Source of the DNA: Massilia sp. CFBP 13721
GTDB taxonomy: Bacteria > Pseudomonadota > Gammaproteobacteria > Burkholderiales > Burkholderiaceae_D
Length of the DNA: 64,000 nt
Assembly (NCBI RefSeq): GCF_014842025.1
Contig: NZ_JACYUY010000001.1
Location: 62,001 to 126,000 of the forward strand
Reading direction: 5' to 3'
Below are positions 8,966 through 19,035 of the stretch, in pieces. The position numbers and the translations under genes were made by a program. The notes under the pieces were generated by a model that worked only from the letters and a program-made list of their open reading frames with translations, did not search any database and was not told where the DNA came from. Positions within the stretch are counted from its first letter, which is position 1; every line of letters begins with the position of its first letter.

Positions 8966-9619
8966 TCAGAGCGGACGGCCAGCCAACTGCTCGGCAAACC
9001 TGGCCAGAACATGGCCGAAATCTTCAAGCGCGCTATTGGCATCGGGTGTACGGAACGCGCTGGCCAACCGTTGCAGCTCGTCGTCGGTTGCGGATGCGAG
9101 AAAGTCGGTGTCGAAGACGGCGGCGAGCACAGCCTGGCGCCGGGTTTGCACGAACGCGATGTCGAGCCGAAGCAGGTCGCGCATGTAAACAGCCGCTGCA
9201 TCCTCCCCATCCGATGCGAGGATCGCCCCGTCGAGCGCATACATGAAACGTCGTTCGCACTGCGGATCCAGGGCCGAGATATGCATGGCCTCGTCGAAAC
9301 CGCTTCCTTTCGCGTGGCCGCAATGAAGCGGTGCCCCCGGCCTGGTCTCGCGGATGCATGAAGCGTGCAGATTTGTAAAGTCGAGCGCCAGGTGCGGGTA
9401 GTTTTCCTGGAGCCTGAAATGCTCGATGTGGCTGGTTTCCAGCGAAATGCTTCGGCCGCAGTAACAGCAGACGCGGGCCTGCTCATCGAGCAAAGCGTGA
9501 TGCAGTATTTTCTTTTGCGGATTCTGCAAATTGCTATAGGAGGGCACCCGGGACGCGTTCCCGGCGGATTTCCACGCCTCGAACGGCGCCGGGGAAGCCC
9601 GTTTGGCGACGTGCTTCAT
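8966..9619 (-). CDS. ptuB: HNH endonuclease-like protein, candidate PtuB of a Septu defence system
   Basis: 217-residue protein with a zinc-bracketed HNH core: CYCG (Cys51/52 and Cys54), SHIEHF (His64, His67), a NLHASC block (Asn83, Cys88) and a Cys100-Gly-His. This is the layout of the TIGR02646 HNH family, which supplies the nuclease of Septu systems and of the PtuAB effector of Ec78-type retrons. Its ATG overlaps the ATPase stop by four bases (9616-9619), so the two are translationally coupled. No reverse transcriptase lies nearby, which favours free-standing Septu. Function is inferred from family and pairing. Confidence 0.75.
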   Translation of the reverse strand: MKHVAKRASPAPFEAWKSAGNASRVPSYSNLQNPQKKILHHALLDEQARVCCYCGRSISLETSHIEHFRLQENYPHLALDFTNLHASCIRETRPGAPLHCGHAKGSGFDEAMHISALDPQCERRFMYALDGAILASDGEDAAAVYMRDLLRLDIAFVQTRRQAVLAAVFDTDFLASATDDELQRLASAFRTPDANSALEDFGHVLARFAEQLAGRPL

Positions 9620-10935
9620 CTACCCAGCACCTCTTTTCGCCGCAACAAGGCCTCGGCTCCGGCAAGCTCCGGAATGCCGGGCGCGTCCGACTTGAGAAGT
9701 TCGATCTCGCGCCGGGCAACGTCGATCTCGTTGCGCTCAAGTGCTTCGAACAGGGCGGAGAGTCTCTTATCGACACTCTCCGTACGCGCATCGGCGCCCA
9801 TGATTTCTTCCAGAATCTGGCTCGAGTCGAGGCCGTAGCTGACCTGGGGATGCACCGTTCCGTGCGGTCTCAGCAGGATAATCTCGTCCGGGTGCAGTTC
9901 GCCCAATACTTGCGGGGAATGGCTGGCGACGATGAATTGAATCGCCGGGAAGGCCCGCTTGAGTCCTTGCGTCAGCAGACGCTGCCAGCGCGGGTGCAGG
10001 TGCATGTCGAGTTCATCGATCAGCACGACGCCGTTCGTCTTCGTTGTCGCTTCCAGGCCGAGCTGCGGATTCAGTAAGCAGATTCGGCGTGCGATGTCGG
10101 CGATGAGACCGATGACGGCGCGCTGCCCGTGACTCAGGTTTTGGAAACTGGTCGAATCGCGTGGGCCTTCGTTAGTGGCCTGCCATTCCACCAGCAAGCT
10201 TTTCTGTTTCAGGTCGTATTTCAGTCCCTTTATGCCTTCAACCGCTTCTTGCAATGCGCGATTGACCATTGCCAGCTCGTCGTCCTTAATATCGTCGAAA
10301 GCAATACCGGTTTCCGACGATATCTGGAAGCGCTCCAGGCATTTGGCGATTACCCAGCCTTGTAGGGCAGACGAATCGTTGGACGCATCCCACCAGCGAC
10401 TGTAACCATCGGCCCGGCTGTGACGGGACGTGGCCGCGCTGAGTTCGTTTGGCTGCGGCTGATTCCATTGACGAGTCGCCCGGTAAAAAGCAATCAATGG
10501 GAGTGTAACTGTATTTCCCGAATCATCACTCGGATTTAAGCCCTTAAGCGTCTTAGCGAGAACATTACTTGGAGAGTCTCCTGAATAATCCGGATAGGTA
10601 TCCGGAGCTGACTTACTTATCGCCCAGTTACACACGGTCCCTAAAACTATGCCTCTAGCCGCTACGCAGACCGGATACTGTGGTTCAAACCGGACGCGGC
10701 CATTGACTGTTTCGGCCTTTATCCTAGCGATATCAGGGTCGCTAAACACTAGATGATATCCAGAGCTCGACGGAGTATTAATCAGCAAAGCAGAAAGCGC
10801 ATCACACAGACTGTTTAATACCGATGTCTTGCCACTTCCGTTCGATCCGACGATAACATTAAACCTCTGCTCAAAATCGAGCGTCAAGTCTTCATGACCA
10901 CGGTAATTCGTCAGCCGTATTTGCTCGATCCTCAT
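9616..10935 (-). CDS. ptuA: AAA/ABC-type ATPase, candidate PtuA of a Septu defence system
   Basis: 439-residue SMC/RecF-like ATPase. Visible parts are the N-terminal strand and RGHEDL loop, Walker A GSNGSGKT (30-37), an ABC signature LSHGQ (267-271), Walker B VVLIDELD (303-310) and a switch His in ASHSP (His339). The C-terminal tail (about 385-439) is helical and charged. In Septu the ATPase binds an HNH partner and restricts phage. Here it is the first gene of a two-gene unit with a 4-bp overlap. The 5' third (about 10,480-10,930) is visibly AT-richer than the rest of the window and uses more A/T-ending codons, which fits recent transfer. It could also belong to another OLD-like ATPase system. 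Confidence 0.75.
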   Translation of the reverse strand: MRIEQIRLTNYRGHEDLTLDFEQRFNVIVGSNGSGKTSVLNSLCDALSALLINTPSSSGYHLVFSDPDIARIKAETVNGRVRFEPQYPVCVAARGIVLGTVCNWAISKSAPDTYPDYSGDSPSNVLAKTLKGLNPSDDSGNTVTLPLIAFYRATRQWNQPQPNELSAATSRHSRADGYSRWWDASNDSSALQGWVIAKCLERFQISSETGIAFDDIKDDELAMVNRALQEAVEGIKGLKYDLKQKSLLVEWQATNEGPRDSTSFQNLSHGQRAVIGLIADIARRICLLNPQLGLEATTKTNGVVLIDELDMHLHPRWQRLLTQGLKRAFPAIQFIVASHSPQVLGELHPDEIILLRPHGTVHPQVSYGLDSSQILEEIMGADARTESVDKRLSALFEALERNEIDVARREIELLKSDAPGIPELAGAEALLRRKEVLGR

Positions 10936-11185
10936 GGCTTCATCCTCTCCGTGACGGTTTTACTCCGGAAAGCGGCACATACGCCGCTTGAATGAGGTCT
11001 GCTGGATGCGTTGAACATGGTTGGACAGTGAATCCCGGTGATGATCTGCCGAGCCGGCGCTGATCTGTTGCTAACTTCGAAATAAGTGATCATGATAGAC
11101 GACAATCAGCCGCAGCGACAATCCAGCCCATCCTGGTTGTATTCGTTACCTGTCCGTCAGCTATATGCAAATATAAGGAGCAACG
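10936..11185. other. Intergenic gap with divergent promoters
   Basis: 250-bp gap between the minus-strand Septu operon and the plus-strand amidohydrolase gene, so it must hold both promoters. It is somewhat AT-richer than the surrounding genes. The only clear element is the AAGGAG ribosome site of the amidohydrolase at its right end. Confidence 0.4.
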
Positions 11186-12154
11186 ATGATCAAGCAAATG
11201 CGTTATGCCGTCCTGGCCGCCAGCTTGCTCGTCAACGCAGGCGCGCACGCCCAGTCCACCCCCGCCATCGACTACCACCAGCACGTCTTCAGCGACGACA
11301 TCATCACGCTGCTCGGTCCCGACGCCGGCCTCAAACCGCTGCCGGCAAAGCAGGTGATCGCGCTGCTCGACGCCGCCGGCATCCGCAAGGCGGTGCTGCT
11401 CTCGACCGCCTATATGTATGGCAGCCCGCAGCGCAAGCTCGACGATGAATATGCGAAGGTGCGCCGCGAAAACGACTGGACGGCGGGGCAGGCGGCGCAG
11501 TATCCCGAACGCCTGATCGCCTTTTGCGGCGTCAATCCACTCAAGGAGTACGCGCTCGACGAAATCCGTCGCTGCGCCGGCACCCCTGGCCTGAAGCACG
11601 GTATCAAGCTGCACTTCGGGAATTCGGACGTGCAGCTCGAGCAGCCGGCGCACGTGGCGCGCCTGGCCGAGGTGTTCGCGGCGGCCGACCGCGCCGGCAT
11701 GGCAATCCTGGTGCACATGCGCGCCAGCATCCGCAACAAGCGGCCCTACGGCGCGGCCGAGGCGCAGGCCTTCCTCGACAAGGTCTTGCCGGCGGCGCCG
11801 CACGTGACGGTGCAGGTGGCGCACCTGGCCGGCACCGGCCCCGGCTTCGAGGACCCGCCTTCGCGCGCCGTGCTGGCAACCCTGGCCGCGGCGATGGAAC
11901 GGCGCCAGCCGGCCACGCGCAACCTGTGGTTCGACGTCGCCTCGATCGCGCAGGACGACACCACGCCCGAGGCGGCGGCGCTGCTGGTGCAACGCCTGCG
12001 CCAGATCGGCCTGGACCGGGTGCTGTACGGCACCGACGCGGCGCAGGGAGCGAACCTGCGTCCCAAGGAAGCCTGGGCGGCGTTTCGCAAGTTGCCGCTG
12101 ACTGCGGCCGAGCTGGAGCAGGTGGCGCGCAACGCCCCGCCATATTTCAAGTAG
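11186..12154 (+). CDS. Exported amidohydrolase (PF04909-type)
   Basis: 322-residue metal-dependent hydrolase or decarboxylase of the amidohydrolase-2 group. A Sec signal peptide (about 1-22, ending AHAQ) precedes IDYHQHVF, where the HxH metal motif stands. Later come KLHFGNSDV, ILVHMRASI, VQVAHLAGTG and LYGTDAAQG, the His and Asp positions of the TIM barrel. The ATG has AAGGAG seven bases upstream. It converges on yjbQ with an 11-bp gap. Export of this fold suggests a periplasmic substrate; which one is unknown. Confidence 0.85.
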   Translation: MIKQMRYAVLAASLLVNAGAHAQSTPAIDYHQHVFSDDIITLLGPDAGLKPLPAKQVIALLDAAGIRKAVLLSTAYMYGSPQRKLDDEYAKVRRENDWTAGQAAQYPERLIAFCGVNPLKEYALDEIRRCAGTPGLKHGIKLHFGNSDVQLEQPAHVARLAEVFAAADRAGMAILVHMRASIRNKRPYGAAEAQAFLDKVLPAAPHVTVQVAHLAGTGPGFEDPPSRAVLATLAAAMERRQPATRNLWFDVASIAQDDTTPEAAALLVQRLRQIGLDRVLYGTDAAQGANLRPKEAWAAFRKLPLTAAELEQVARNAPPYFK

Positions 12155-12165
12155 AGGCGAGGCGG

Positions 12166-12579
12166 TCAGCCGAGGACGGTAACGACCACCGTGCGCCGGT
12201 GCGGCGCCGTTCGGTGCTCCCACAGGTAAATTCCCTGCCAGGTTCCCAGCAACATACGTCCGCCGCCGATGGGCACGGTAATGCCGGTATCGGTCAGCAC
12301 GTTGCGCGCATGCGCCGCCATGTCATCCGGTCCCTCGTCATTGTGGCGGTAAGCCGGATCGCCATCCGGCGCCAGGCGCCCCATGACGGTCTCGAGGTCG
12401 CGCCGCACGTCGGGGTCGGCGTTCTCGGTGATCGTCAGCGAGCAGCTGGTGTGCTGGACGAACACCTGCACCAGGCCGCAGGCGACGCCGGCGGCGGCAA
12501 CCACCTCGGCCACTGCGCGCGTGATGTCTTGCGTGCCCCGTCCGCGCGTCTGGAAGGTCAATATCGCCTGGTGTGCCAT
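12166..12579 (-). CDS. YjbQ/UPF0047 family protein
   Basis: 137-residue cytoplasmic protein of the YjbQ (secondary thiamine-phosphate synthase enzyme) family. Diagnostic blocks are FVQHTSCSLTITENADPDV, HNDEGPDDMAAH and GTWQGIYLWEHR. The His and Glu in them form the family's putative active site. Some members have weak thiamine-phosphate synthase activity; the true role is unsettled. It starts 10 bp after the hmgA stop with AAGGGA as ribosome site, so it is cotranscribed with hmgA. Confidence 0.93.
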   Translation of the reverse strand: MAHQAILTFQTRGRGTQDITRAVAEVVAAAGVACGLVQVFVQHTSCSLTITENADPDVRRDLETVMGRLAPDGDPAYRHNDEGPDDMAAHARNVLTDTGITVPIGGGRMLLGTWQGIYLWEHRTAPHRRTVVVTVLG

Positions 12580-12589
12580 GGCCTGTCCC

Positions 12590-13900
12590 TTACGGCGTCT
12601 GCCGGAAGTGCTTGCGGATGCCGGCCCAGCAATCCTGGTAGCCGCCTTGCAGTTGCGGCGACGCCAGCGCGTGCGCGGTCGGGCACAGCACGTGTTTGGT
12701 CTCGAACATGAAGGCCATGGTGTCCTGCACCTTGCCCGGCTGGCTGGTGTCGGCGTTGCTGGCCCTGTCGAAGGTGGCAGCGTCGGGGCCGTGGCCGCTC
12801 ATGCAATTGTGCAGGCTGGCGCCGCCGGGGACGAAGCCTTCGGCCTTGGCGTCGTAGGCGCCATGTACCAGGCCCATGAATTCGCTGGCGACGTTGCGGT
12901 GGAACCAGGGCGGACGGAAGGTGTCTTCGCCGACCAGCCAGCGCGGCGGGAAGATGACGAAGTCGAGCGTGTCGACGCCGGGCGAATCGCTCGGCGCCTG
13001 CAGCACCAGGAAGATCGACGGATCGGGGTGGTCGTAGCTGATCGAGCCGATGGTGTTGAAATGGCGCAGGTCGTATTTATAGGGCGCGTAATTGCCGTGC
13101 CAGGCGACCACGTCCAGCGGCGAGTGCTGGATGCTCGCCGCCCACAGGTTGCCGCAGAACTTGGCGACCAGCTGGAAGTCGCCCTCGCGCTCTTCGTAAC
13201 GGGCCGTTGGCGTGAGGAAGTCGCGCGGGTTGGCCAGGCCGTTCGAGCCGATCGGGCCCAGGTCGGGCAGGCGCAGCAGGGCGCCGAAGTTTTCGCAAAT
13301 GTAGCCGCGTGCTGCGCCGTCCGGCAGGCGCACCTGGAAGCGGATGCCGCGCGGGATCACGGCGATTTCCTGCGGTTCCAGCTCGATCGTACCCAGTTCG
13401 GTGGCGATTTCCAGGCGCCCCTGTTGCGGCACGACCAGCAGTTCGCCGTCGGCCGAATAAAAGAAGCGGTCGGTCATCGAGCGGTTGGCGGCGTACAGGT
13501 GGATCGCGCAGCCGCTCATGCTTTCGGCCGAGCCGTTGCCGGCCATGGTGACCCAGCCATCGATGAAATCGGTTGGCGTATCAGGCAGCGGCAGCGGACT
13601 CCAGCGCATCTGGTTCGGCGGCGGCGCGCCCTGATCGAACTTGCCGACGATGCGCCCGCTGTCGATTTGCGTGAAATTGCCGTGCATGGCCGCCGGGCGG
13701 ATGCGGTACAGCCAGGAACGGCGGTTGTGGCCGCGCGGGGCGGTGAATGCCGTGCCCGAGATCTGCTCGGCATACAGGCCGTAGGCCACGCGCTGCGGCG
13801 AATTGCGGTGCGCGGGCAGGGCGCCGGGCAGGGCTTCGGTGGCGAATTCGTTGCCGAAGCCGGACTGGTAGCGCAGTTCGGTACCGATGTGCTGGGTCAT
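12590..13900 (-). CDS. hmgA: Homogentisate 1,2-dioxygenase
   Basis: Opens the aromatic ring of homogentisate to maleylacetoacetate in tyrosine and phenylalanine breakdown. 436 residues, the family's full length. The N-terminus [19 protein letters not shown] is diagnostic. The iron site is in [14 protein letters not shown] (His and Glu) and in [12 protein letters not shown] (His). The ATG follows an AGGAGA ribosome site. yjbQ follows downstream. The upstream pathway enzyme HppD is encoded at 16.5 kb on the other strand. fahA and maiA are not in the window. Confidence 0.97.
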   Translation of the reverse strand: MTQHIGTELRYQSGFGNEFATEALPGALPAHRNSPQRVAYGLYAEQISGTAFTAPRGHNRRSWLYRIRPAAMHGNFTQIDSGRIVGKFDQGAPPPNQMRWSPLPLPDTPTDFIDGWVTMAGNGSAESMSGCAIHLYAANRSMTDRFFYSADGELLVVPQQGRLEIATELGTIELEPQEIAVIPRGIRFQVRLPDGAARGYICENFGALLRLPDLGPIGSNGLANPRDFLTPTARYEEREGDFQLVAKFCGNLWAASIQHSPLDVVAWHGNYAPYKYDLRHFNTIGSISYDHPDPSIFLVLQAPSDSPGVDTLDFVIFPPRWLVGEDTFRPPWFHRNVASEFMGLVHGAYDAKAEGFVPGGASLHNCMSGHGPDAATFDRASNADTSQPGKVQDTMAFMFETKHVLCPTAHALASPQLQGGYQDCWAGIRKHFRQTP

Positions 13901-13987
13901 GCGGGTCTCCTGTGAAGGGGGCTTGTTCTTTATCCAGCACTGTAAGTCAGTCGCGCATGTTTTACGACATGAATAGATGAATTTTGT

Positions 13988-14006
13988 CTATTTACAATGT
14001 AAATAG
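13988..14006. promoter_or_regulatory. Perfect 9-1-9 palindrome between hmgA and mtoX
   Basis: CTATTTACA-A-TGTAAATAG is a perfect 9-bp inverted repeat around one base. It lies 88 bp upstream of the hmgA start and 200 bp upstream of the mtoX start, in an AT-rich patch of a GC-rich divergent promoter region. It looks like a repressor or activator operator. No regulator gene is adjacent. The rest of the 305-bp gap (13,901-14,205) shows only the two ribosome sites. Confidence 0.55.
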
Positions 14007-14205
14007 TGGCCATGCGGACTCGTTGCTACGAGCCGCTGTGGAAGGCAATTGTTGCGTAAACGCCATGAGACTGTAGCGCATAGGCAGCAGGCGGCAAGGA
14101 TTGCCAACGTTTGCACTGGCAGGCGTATGCTTGTCCTGTTGCTGCCGGCGCGCCTGGCAAGCTTGCCCGCGCGTCGAACCAAATGGCTTCCGACAGGAGT
14201 TCAAC

Positions 14206-15543
14206 ATGCGACCACATCAATTTGCACGCGCGGCGACCGCCGCCGCCATCGTGCTTGGCCTCGGCGGGCTCGCCAGTGCCGACGAAACCTGCAATTCCCC
14301 CTATATGTCGAGCCTGATCAAGGGGCAGGAAGATTACCTGTACGTATGGACGCTGGGCGTGCAGGGCATGGGCGACGGCTCCGACAAGCTGGTCACGCTC
14401 GACGCCAACCCCAAGTCGCCGAAGTTCGGCCAGGTGCTGACCCAGGTCTCGGTGGGCGGGCGCGGCGAGGCCCACCATGCCGGTTTCACCGACGACCGCC
14501 GCTTCCTCTGGGCCGGCGGACTCGACGACAGCAAGATCTACATTTTCGACATCCATACCGATCCCGCCAAGCCGCGCCTGGTCAATACGATTGCCGACTT
14601 CGAAAAGCGCACCGGCCTGGTCGGCCCGCACACCTTTTACGCGATGCCGGGCCGGATGCTGATCGGAGCACTGTCGAATGCCAGGGATGGCGGCGGCGCC
14701 ACCGGCATGGCCCTGTACAACAACAAGGGCGAGTTCATCCGAAAATACGCCATGCCGACTGGTTCCGCATTGAAGGGCGGCGACGGCTATGGCTACGACC
14801 TGGCCATCAATCCGGCCCGCAACGCGATGCTCAGTTCCAGTTTCACCGGCAAGAAGAACTACATGACCCCGCTGGGCAGCCTGGTCAAGGACGCGGGCGC
14901 GATGAAGCAGTTCGGCAATACGATGGTGATGTGGAACCTGAAATCGATGCAGCCGGAACAGGTGTTGAGCGTGCCGGGTGCGCCGCTGGAAATCCGCTGG
15001 TCGCTCGCCGGCGGCGACGACTGGGCGATCACCGCAACCGCGCTCACCTCGAAGCTGTGGCTGGTGAAAAAGGACGCCAAGGGCCAGTGGCAGGCGCGCG
15101 ACGTCGCCACCATCGGCGACCCGGCCAAGACGCCACTGCCGGTCGACATTTCGATGCGCGCCGACGGCAAGGGTCTCTGGGTGAATACCTTCATGGACGG
15201 CACCACCCGTTATTTCGACATCAGCAACCCGGAAGCGCCGCGCCAGACCTATGCGAAAAAAACCGGGTCCCAGGTCAACATGCTGTCGCAAAGCTGGGAC
15301 GGCAAGCGGCTCTACGTCAGTTCGTCGCTGCTGGCCAACTGGGACAAGGCCGGGGCGGACAACGAGCAGTTCGTCAAGCTGTTTGCCTGGGATGGCAAGG
15401 CGCTGAACGAACAATGGAAAGTCGACTTTTACAAGCTCAAGCTGGGCCGGCCGCACCACATGAAATTCGGCGCCCGCAGCGGGCAGCAGGCTGCCTACGG
15501 CCCTGTGCATGGTACCGAGTCAGGACGGCTGGCAGGGCGGTGA
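14206..15543 (+). CDS. mtoX: Selenium-binding-protein-family methanethiol oxidase
   Basis: 445-residue SBP56-family protein; bacterial members oxidise methanethiol to formaldehyde, sulfide and peroxide in the periplasm. A Sec signal (about 1-27, ending ASADE) is present. The core has the blocks DETCNSPY, GRGEAHHAGF, GPHTFYAMPGRM, SLAGGDDW and LGRPHHMKFG, with paired His residues that are likely metal ligands. The ATG at 14,206 has GGAG seven bases upstream and is preferred to the open frame from 14,101. A SCO gene overlaps its stop, the arrangement known from characterised mtoX operons; the mauG-like gene of those operons is not here. Confidence 0.88.
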   Translation: MRPHQFARAATAAAIVLGLGGLASADETCNSPYMSSLIKGQEDYLYVWTLGVQGMGDGSDKLVTLDANPKSPKFGQVLTQVSVGGRGEAHHAGFTDDRRFLWAGGLDDSKIYIFDIHTDPAKPRLVNTIADFEKRTGLVGPHTFYAMPGRMLIGALSNARDGGGATGMALYNNKGEFIRKYAMPTGSALKGGDGYGYDLAINPARNAMLSSSFTGKKNYMTPLGSLVKDAGAMKQFGNTMVMWNLKSMQPEQVLSVPGAPLEIRWSLAGGDDWAITATALTSKLWLVKKDAKGQWQARDVATIGDPAKTPLPVDISMRADGKGLWVNTFMDGTTRYFDISNPEAPRQTYAKKTGSQVNMLSQSWDGKRLYVSSSLLANWDKAGADNEQFVKLFAWDGKALNEQWKVDFYKLKLGRPHHMKFGARSGQQAAYGPVHGTESGRLAGR

Positions 15544-15548
15544 GAGAC

Positions 15549-16262
15549 ATGCTGCGCGCCGCCTCCCTGGCGCTGGCCATCTGCGCGAGCGGCGCTGCGG
15601 CCGGCGCAGCTGCGCTCGACATTTCCGGGCCAACGGCGGTTCCGGCGCTCGGTTTCGTGCCGCCCGCGCCGGGCAGCTACCGGCTCGAGCGCATCATGCG
15701 CGCGCCCGACGGCATCGTGCTGGACAGCGACGGCAGCGTGCACCGCCTGTCGGAGTTCACGACCGGCAAGGTCACGCTGTTCTCCTTCATTTACACCTAT
15801 TGCACCGACGCCAAGGGCTGTCCGCTGGCCTACGCCACCCTGCACAGCCTGAAGCGCACGGTCGAGGGCACGCCCGCCTTGCACGGCAAGGTGCGCTTCG
15901 TCAGCATGAGCTTCGATCCGGAATTCGACACGCCGCTGGCGATGCGCAGCTATGGCGGCGCCGAGGCCCGCGCCAGGGGCGGCCTCGACTGGCGTTTCCT
16001 GACCACGCGCGGCGGCCGTGACCTGGCGCCGCTGCTCGACGGTTTCGGCCAGGATGTCTCGGTGGCCGCGGTCAAGCCGCCGGGCCAGCGCGCACCGGTG
16101 CTCAGCCACATGCTGAAGGTGTACCTGCTCGACGCCTCCGGCACGGTGCGCGAAATCTATTCGACCTCCTTCCTCCACCCGGCGGTGCTGATCAACGATA
16201 TCCGCACGCTGCTGGCGGAGCGTGCCGGAGAACGGCCGCGCCAGCATACGGCGCGGCGTTAG
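15549..16262 (+). CDS. SCO/SenC-family copper chaperone next to mtoX
   Basis: 237-residue exported protein with a signal peptide (about 1-22) and a SCO thioredoxin fold. The metal-binding pair is in YCTDAKGCPLAY (Cys85, Cys91), so the spacing is CX5CP instead of the usual CX3CP. The third ligand is probably His187 in LSHMLKVYLLD. An in-frame GTG at 15,540 overlaps the mtoX stop as GTGA, so the true start may be three codons earlier. By family it would load copper, here probably into MtoX rather than cytochrome oxidase. About 14 C-terminal residues are Arg-rich. Confidence 0.85.
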   Translation: MLRAASLALAICASGAAAGAAALDISGPTAVPALGFVPPAPGSYRLERIMRAPDGIVLDSDGSVHRLSEFTTGKVTLFSFIYTYCTDAKGCPLAYATLHSLKRTVEGTPALHGKVRFVSMSFDPEFDTPLAMRSYGGAEARARGGLDWRFLTTRGGRDLAPLLDGFGQDVSVAAVKPPGQRAPVLSHMLKVYLLDASGTVREIYSTSFLHPAVLINDIRTLLAERAGERPRQHTARR

Positions 16263-16525
16263 CCCGCGTCGGCCGAGGCAGATTCCCGGCGATCCATGCC
16301 ATATGGGCATGCCGATTCGACATCATTGCCTGAAACTGGCGCGCAACTGGCGTATCATTCCGCTCGTTGCACAGCCGCGCCGCCCAGGCAGGGGCGGCTG
16401 CGCATGTTCGGGCCAGGCGCCGCAGCGAGACGCGCGCCGGCCGCACGGTTCCGCCCGGCGCCGCTCACGAGGCGCGTGCCGGTTGGAGGAGATCACTGCA
16501 TCACAAGAAAGACAAGGAAAACAAG

Positions 16526-17614
<1,089 letters not shown>

Positions 17615-17621
17615 ATAAAAC

Positions 17622-17648
17622 CGAGGCGCCGGAATGACCAGCGCCTCG
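17622..17648 (+). terminator. Hairpin downstream of hppD
   Basis: CGAGGCGC at 17,622-17,629 pairs with GCGCCTCG at 17,641-17,648 over an 11-base loop. It starts 8 bp after the hppD stop. There is no T-run, because the compound repeat begins at 17,651. It may be a terminator cut short by that element. Confidence 0.4.
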
Positions 17649-17650
17649 TA

Positions 17651-17915
17651 GAGGATGTGAAAAAAACGTCAGGGCAAGGCGCCGAGTCGAAGACAGTACG
17701 AGTGTACGGCGAGACGAGGCAACGCAGCCATGGCGATTTTTTCACATCCTCGTAGGGTGGGCCGGGCCACGAGAGGCACTTGTGCCCACGCGGTATGACA
17801 GTTGGCGATGACGCGACCGATCCGGCCCGCGTTGGCTGGCGATCTGTCGGACAGGTTTCGATCCTCGCGCGCACTACCGCGTGGACGGAGCGGTTCGCCG
17901 CCCGGTCCTCCCTAC
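17651..17915. repeat. Compound repeat, copy A: GATGTGAAAAAA palindrome plus GTAGGGTGG element
   Basis: Part 1 (17,653-17,750) starts GATGTGAAAAAAACGTCAGG and ends GGCGATTTTTTCACATC, an inverted-end module. Part 2 (17,752-17,915) runs from GTAGGGTGG to the variant right arm CCGGTCCTCCCTAC. The same two parts, joined in the same way, occur in reverse orientation at 33,393-33,622. No gene is encoded. It fills the gap between hppD and the hemerythrin gene. Confidence 0.8.
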
Positions 17916-17965
17916 GTTAACGCGGCGTTTCGGATGGTTGAAACGTCGAGGTAAGTCCGCTTCCT

Positions 17966-18601
17966 TCAGCTCCCGTGCGGCGTCGAATTCGCGTTCGCCC
18001 AGGTCCCGGAGTTCGCAGGCTCGCCGCCCGGCTTCTTGACCAGCTTGGTCAGCGCGAACAGGGCGCTGGCGACGCCGACCACCACCGCCGTCGTGCTGCC
18101 CGAGAAACCGACGGCGTGGCTCTTGGCCAGCTTGCCGGCTTTCGGCGCGATCAATTCCATGCGGCGTTTGGTCATCTGCGAACCGAGTTCGGCCAGGCGT
18201 GCCTTGCTCATCAGCGTTTCCGCCTGCGGCAACAGCGTCGTTTCCTCGTCGGCCACGTGGTGGATCACGTCGCGCATCAGTTCCAGCAGGATCTTGTCGT
18301 GACGTGGATCGGAGGCGCTGGTGCGGCGCAGCTCGGCGATCAGGCGGCGCATGTCGTTATGCTCGGGCTCGGCCTTGTGGATGAACGGTTCGCCCTTGTC
18401 GAGCTGGCGCATCACCGGATAAAAGACTTCCTCTTCCAGCGTGGCGTGGATCTCGAGCGCCGTGCAGATGGTGTCGGCCAGCGCTTTCTTGACGCTTGGC
18501 GACTTGTCCTTGGTGTACTGGTGGAACGTCACCATCACGTGCGAGTGATCGAAGCGGATCATGTCGGTGATGGTCGGGCTCAATTGGTTCAGCGAAAACA
18601 T
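17966..18601 (-). CDS. Hemerythrin HHE domain protein with C-terminal membrane helix
   Basis: 211-residue protein. The N-terminal four-helix HHE domain (about 12-135) has the di-iron ligands in MIRFDHSHV, HATLEEEVFYPVM, EPEHNDM and VIHHVADEETTLLP. A membrane helix (about 163-187) follows with a short polar tail. Such proteins sense or bind O2, NO or peroxide-derived species. A strong GGAGGG ribosome site precedes the ATG. It diverges from the manganese catalase gene across a 434-bp gap, which suggests shared oxidative-stress control. Confidence 0.9.
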   Translation of the reverse strand: MFSLNQLSPTITDMIRFDHSHVMVTFHQYTKDKSPSVKKALADTICTALEIHATLEEEVFYPVMRQLDKGEPFIHKAEPEHNDMRRLIAELRRTSASDPRHDKILLELMRDVIHHVADEETTLLPQAETLMSKARLAELGSQMTKRRMELIAPKAGKLAKSHAVGFSGSTTAVVVGVASALFALTKLVKKPGGEPANSGTWANANSTPHGS

Positions 18602-19035
18602 GTTGGTGTCCCTCCGGGTTGACTAATAATTAAGATGCTAATTTGGCCAATGTGCGCACGGCGTAGGACCGTAGAGCAGCGTTTTGTCGGCCAAGGGCGC
18701 GTCCTCAGCGATATGAAATGCGCTTATATAGTGTGCAACGTTCTGGCGGGGTAAGGCGCCGGTTTGACTTGGCTGACTCAATGCACCCGGGTTATTTCGT
18801 AACCGACAGTAGTTTTTCCTGGTGGAGATCCAAGCCAGTCATTCCTATGAGAATTCTTTAATAGTTTGTCACCCTTGTCCTACATGAACACGGCGAGAGT
18901 GCTGATTACTTGATAACGCCTGGCTGCGATGATGAGTCCACGTTCGACTGACGGCGCAAAGCCGTGCAGCCGTTTTGAGATGGCGTCGCACGCTGTCGCG
19001 TGGACGCTTAGTTTTCATCTATCGGAGGAGTCGGA
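18602..19035. other. 434-bp divergent regulatory gap between hemerythrin and Mn-catalase genes
   Basis: Contains the promoters of both genes. The middle (about 18,720-18,910) is AT-richer than its surroundings and no ORF of note is present. No operator repeat or RNA motif could be named with confidence. The right end carries a strong GGAGGAG ribosome site for the catalase. Confidence 0.4.

Noticed and set aside
8966-11185. Retron (Ec78-type) instead of Septu
   Set aside because: No reverse transcriptase ORF or msr/msd-like region flanks the ATPase/HNH pair.
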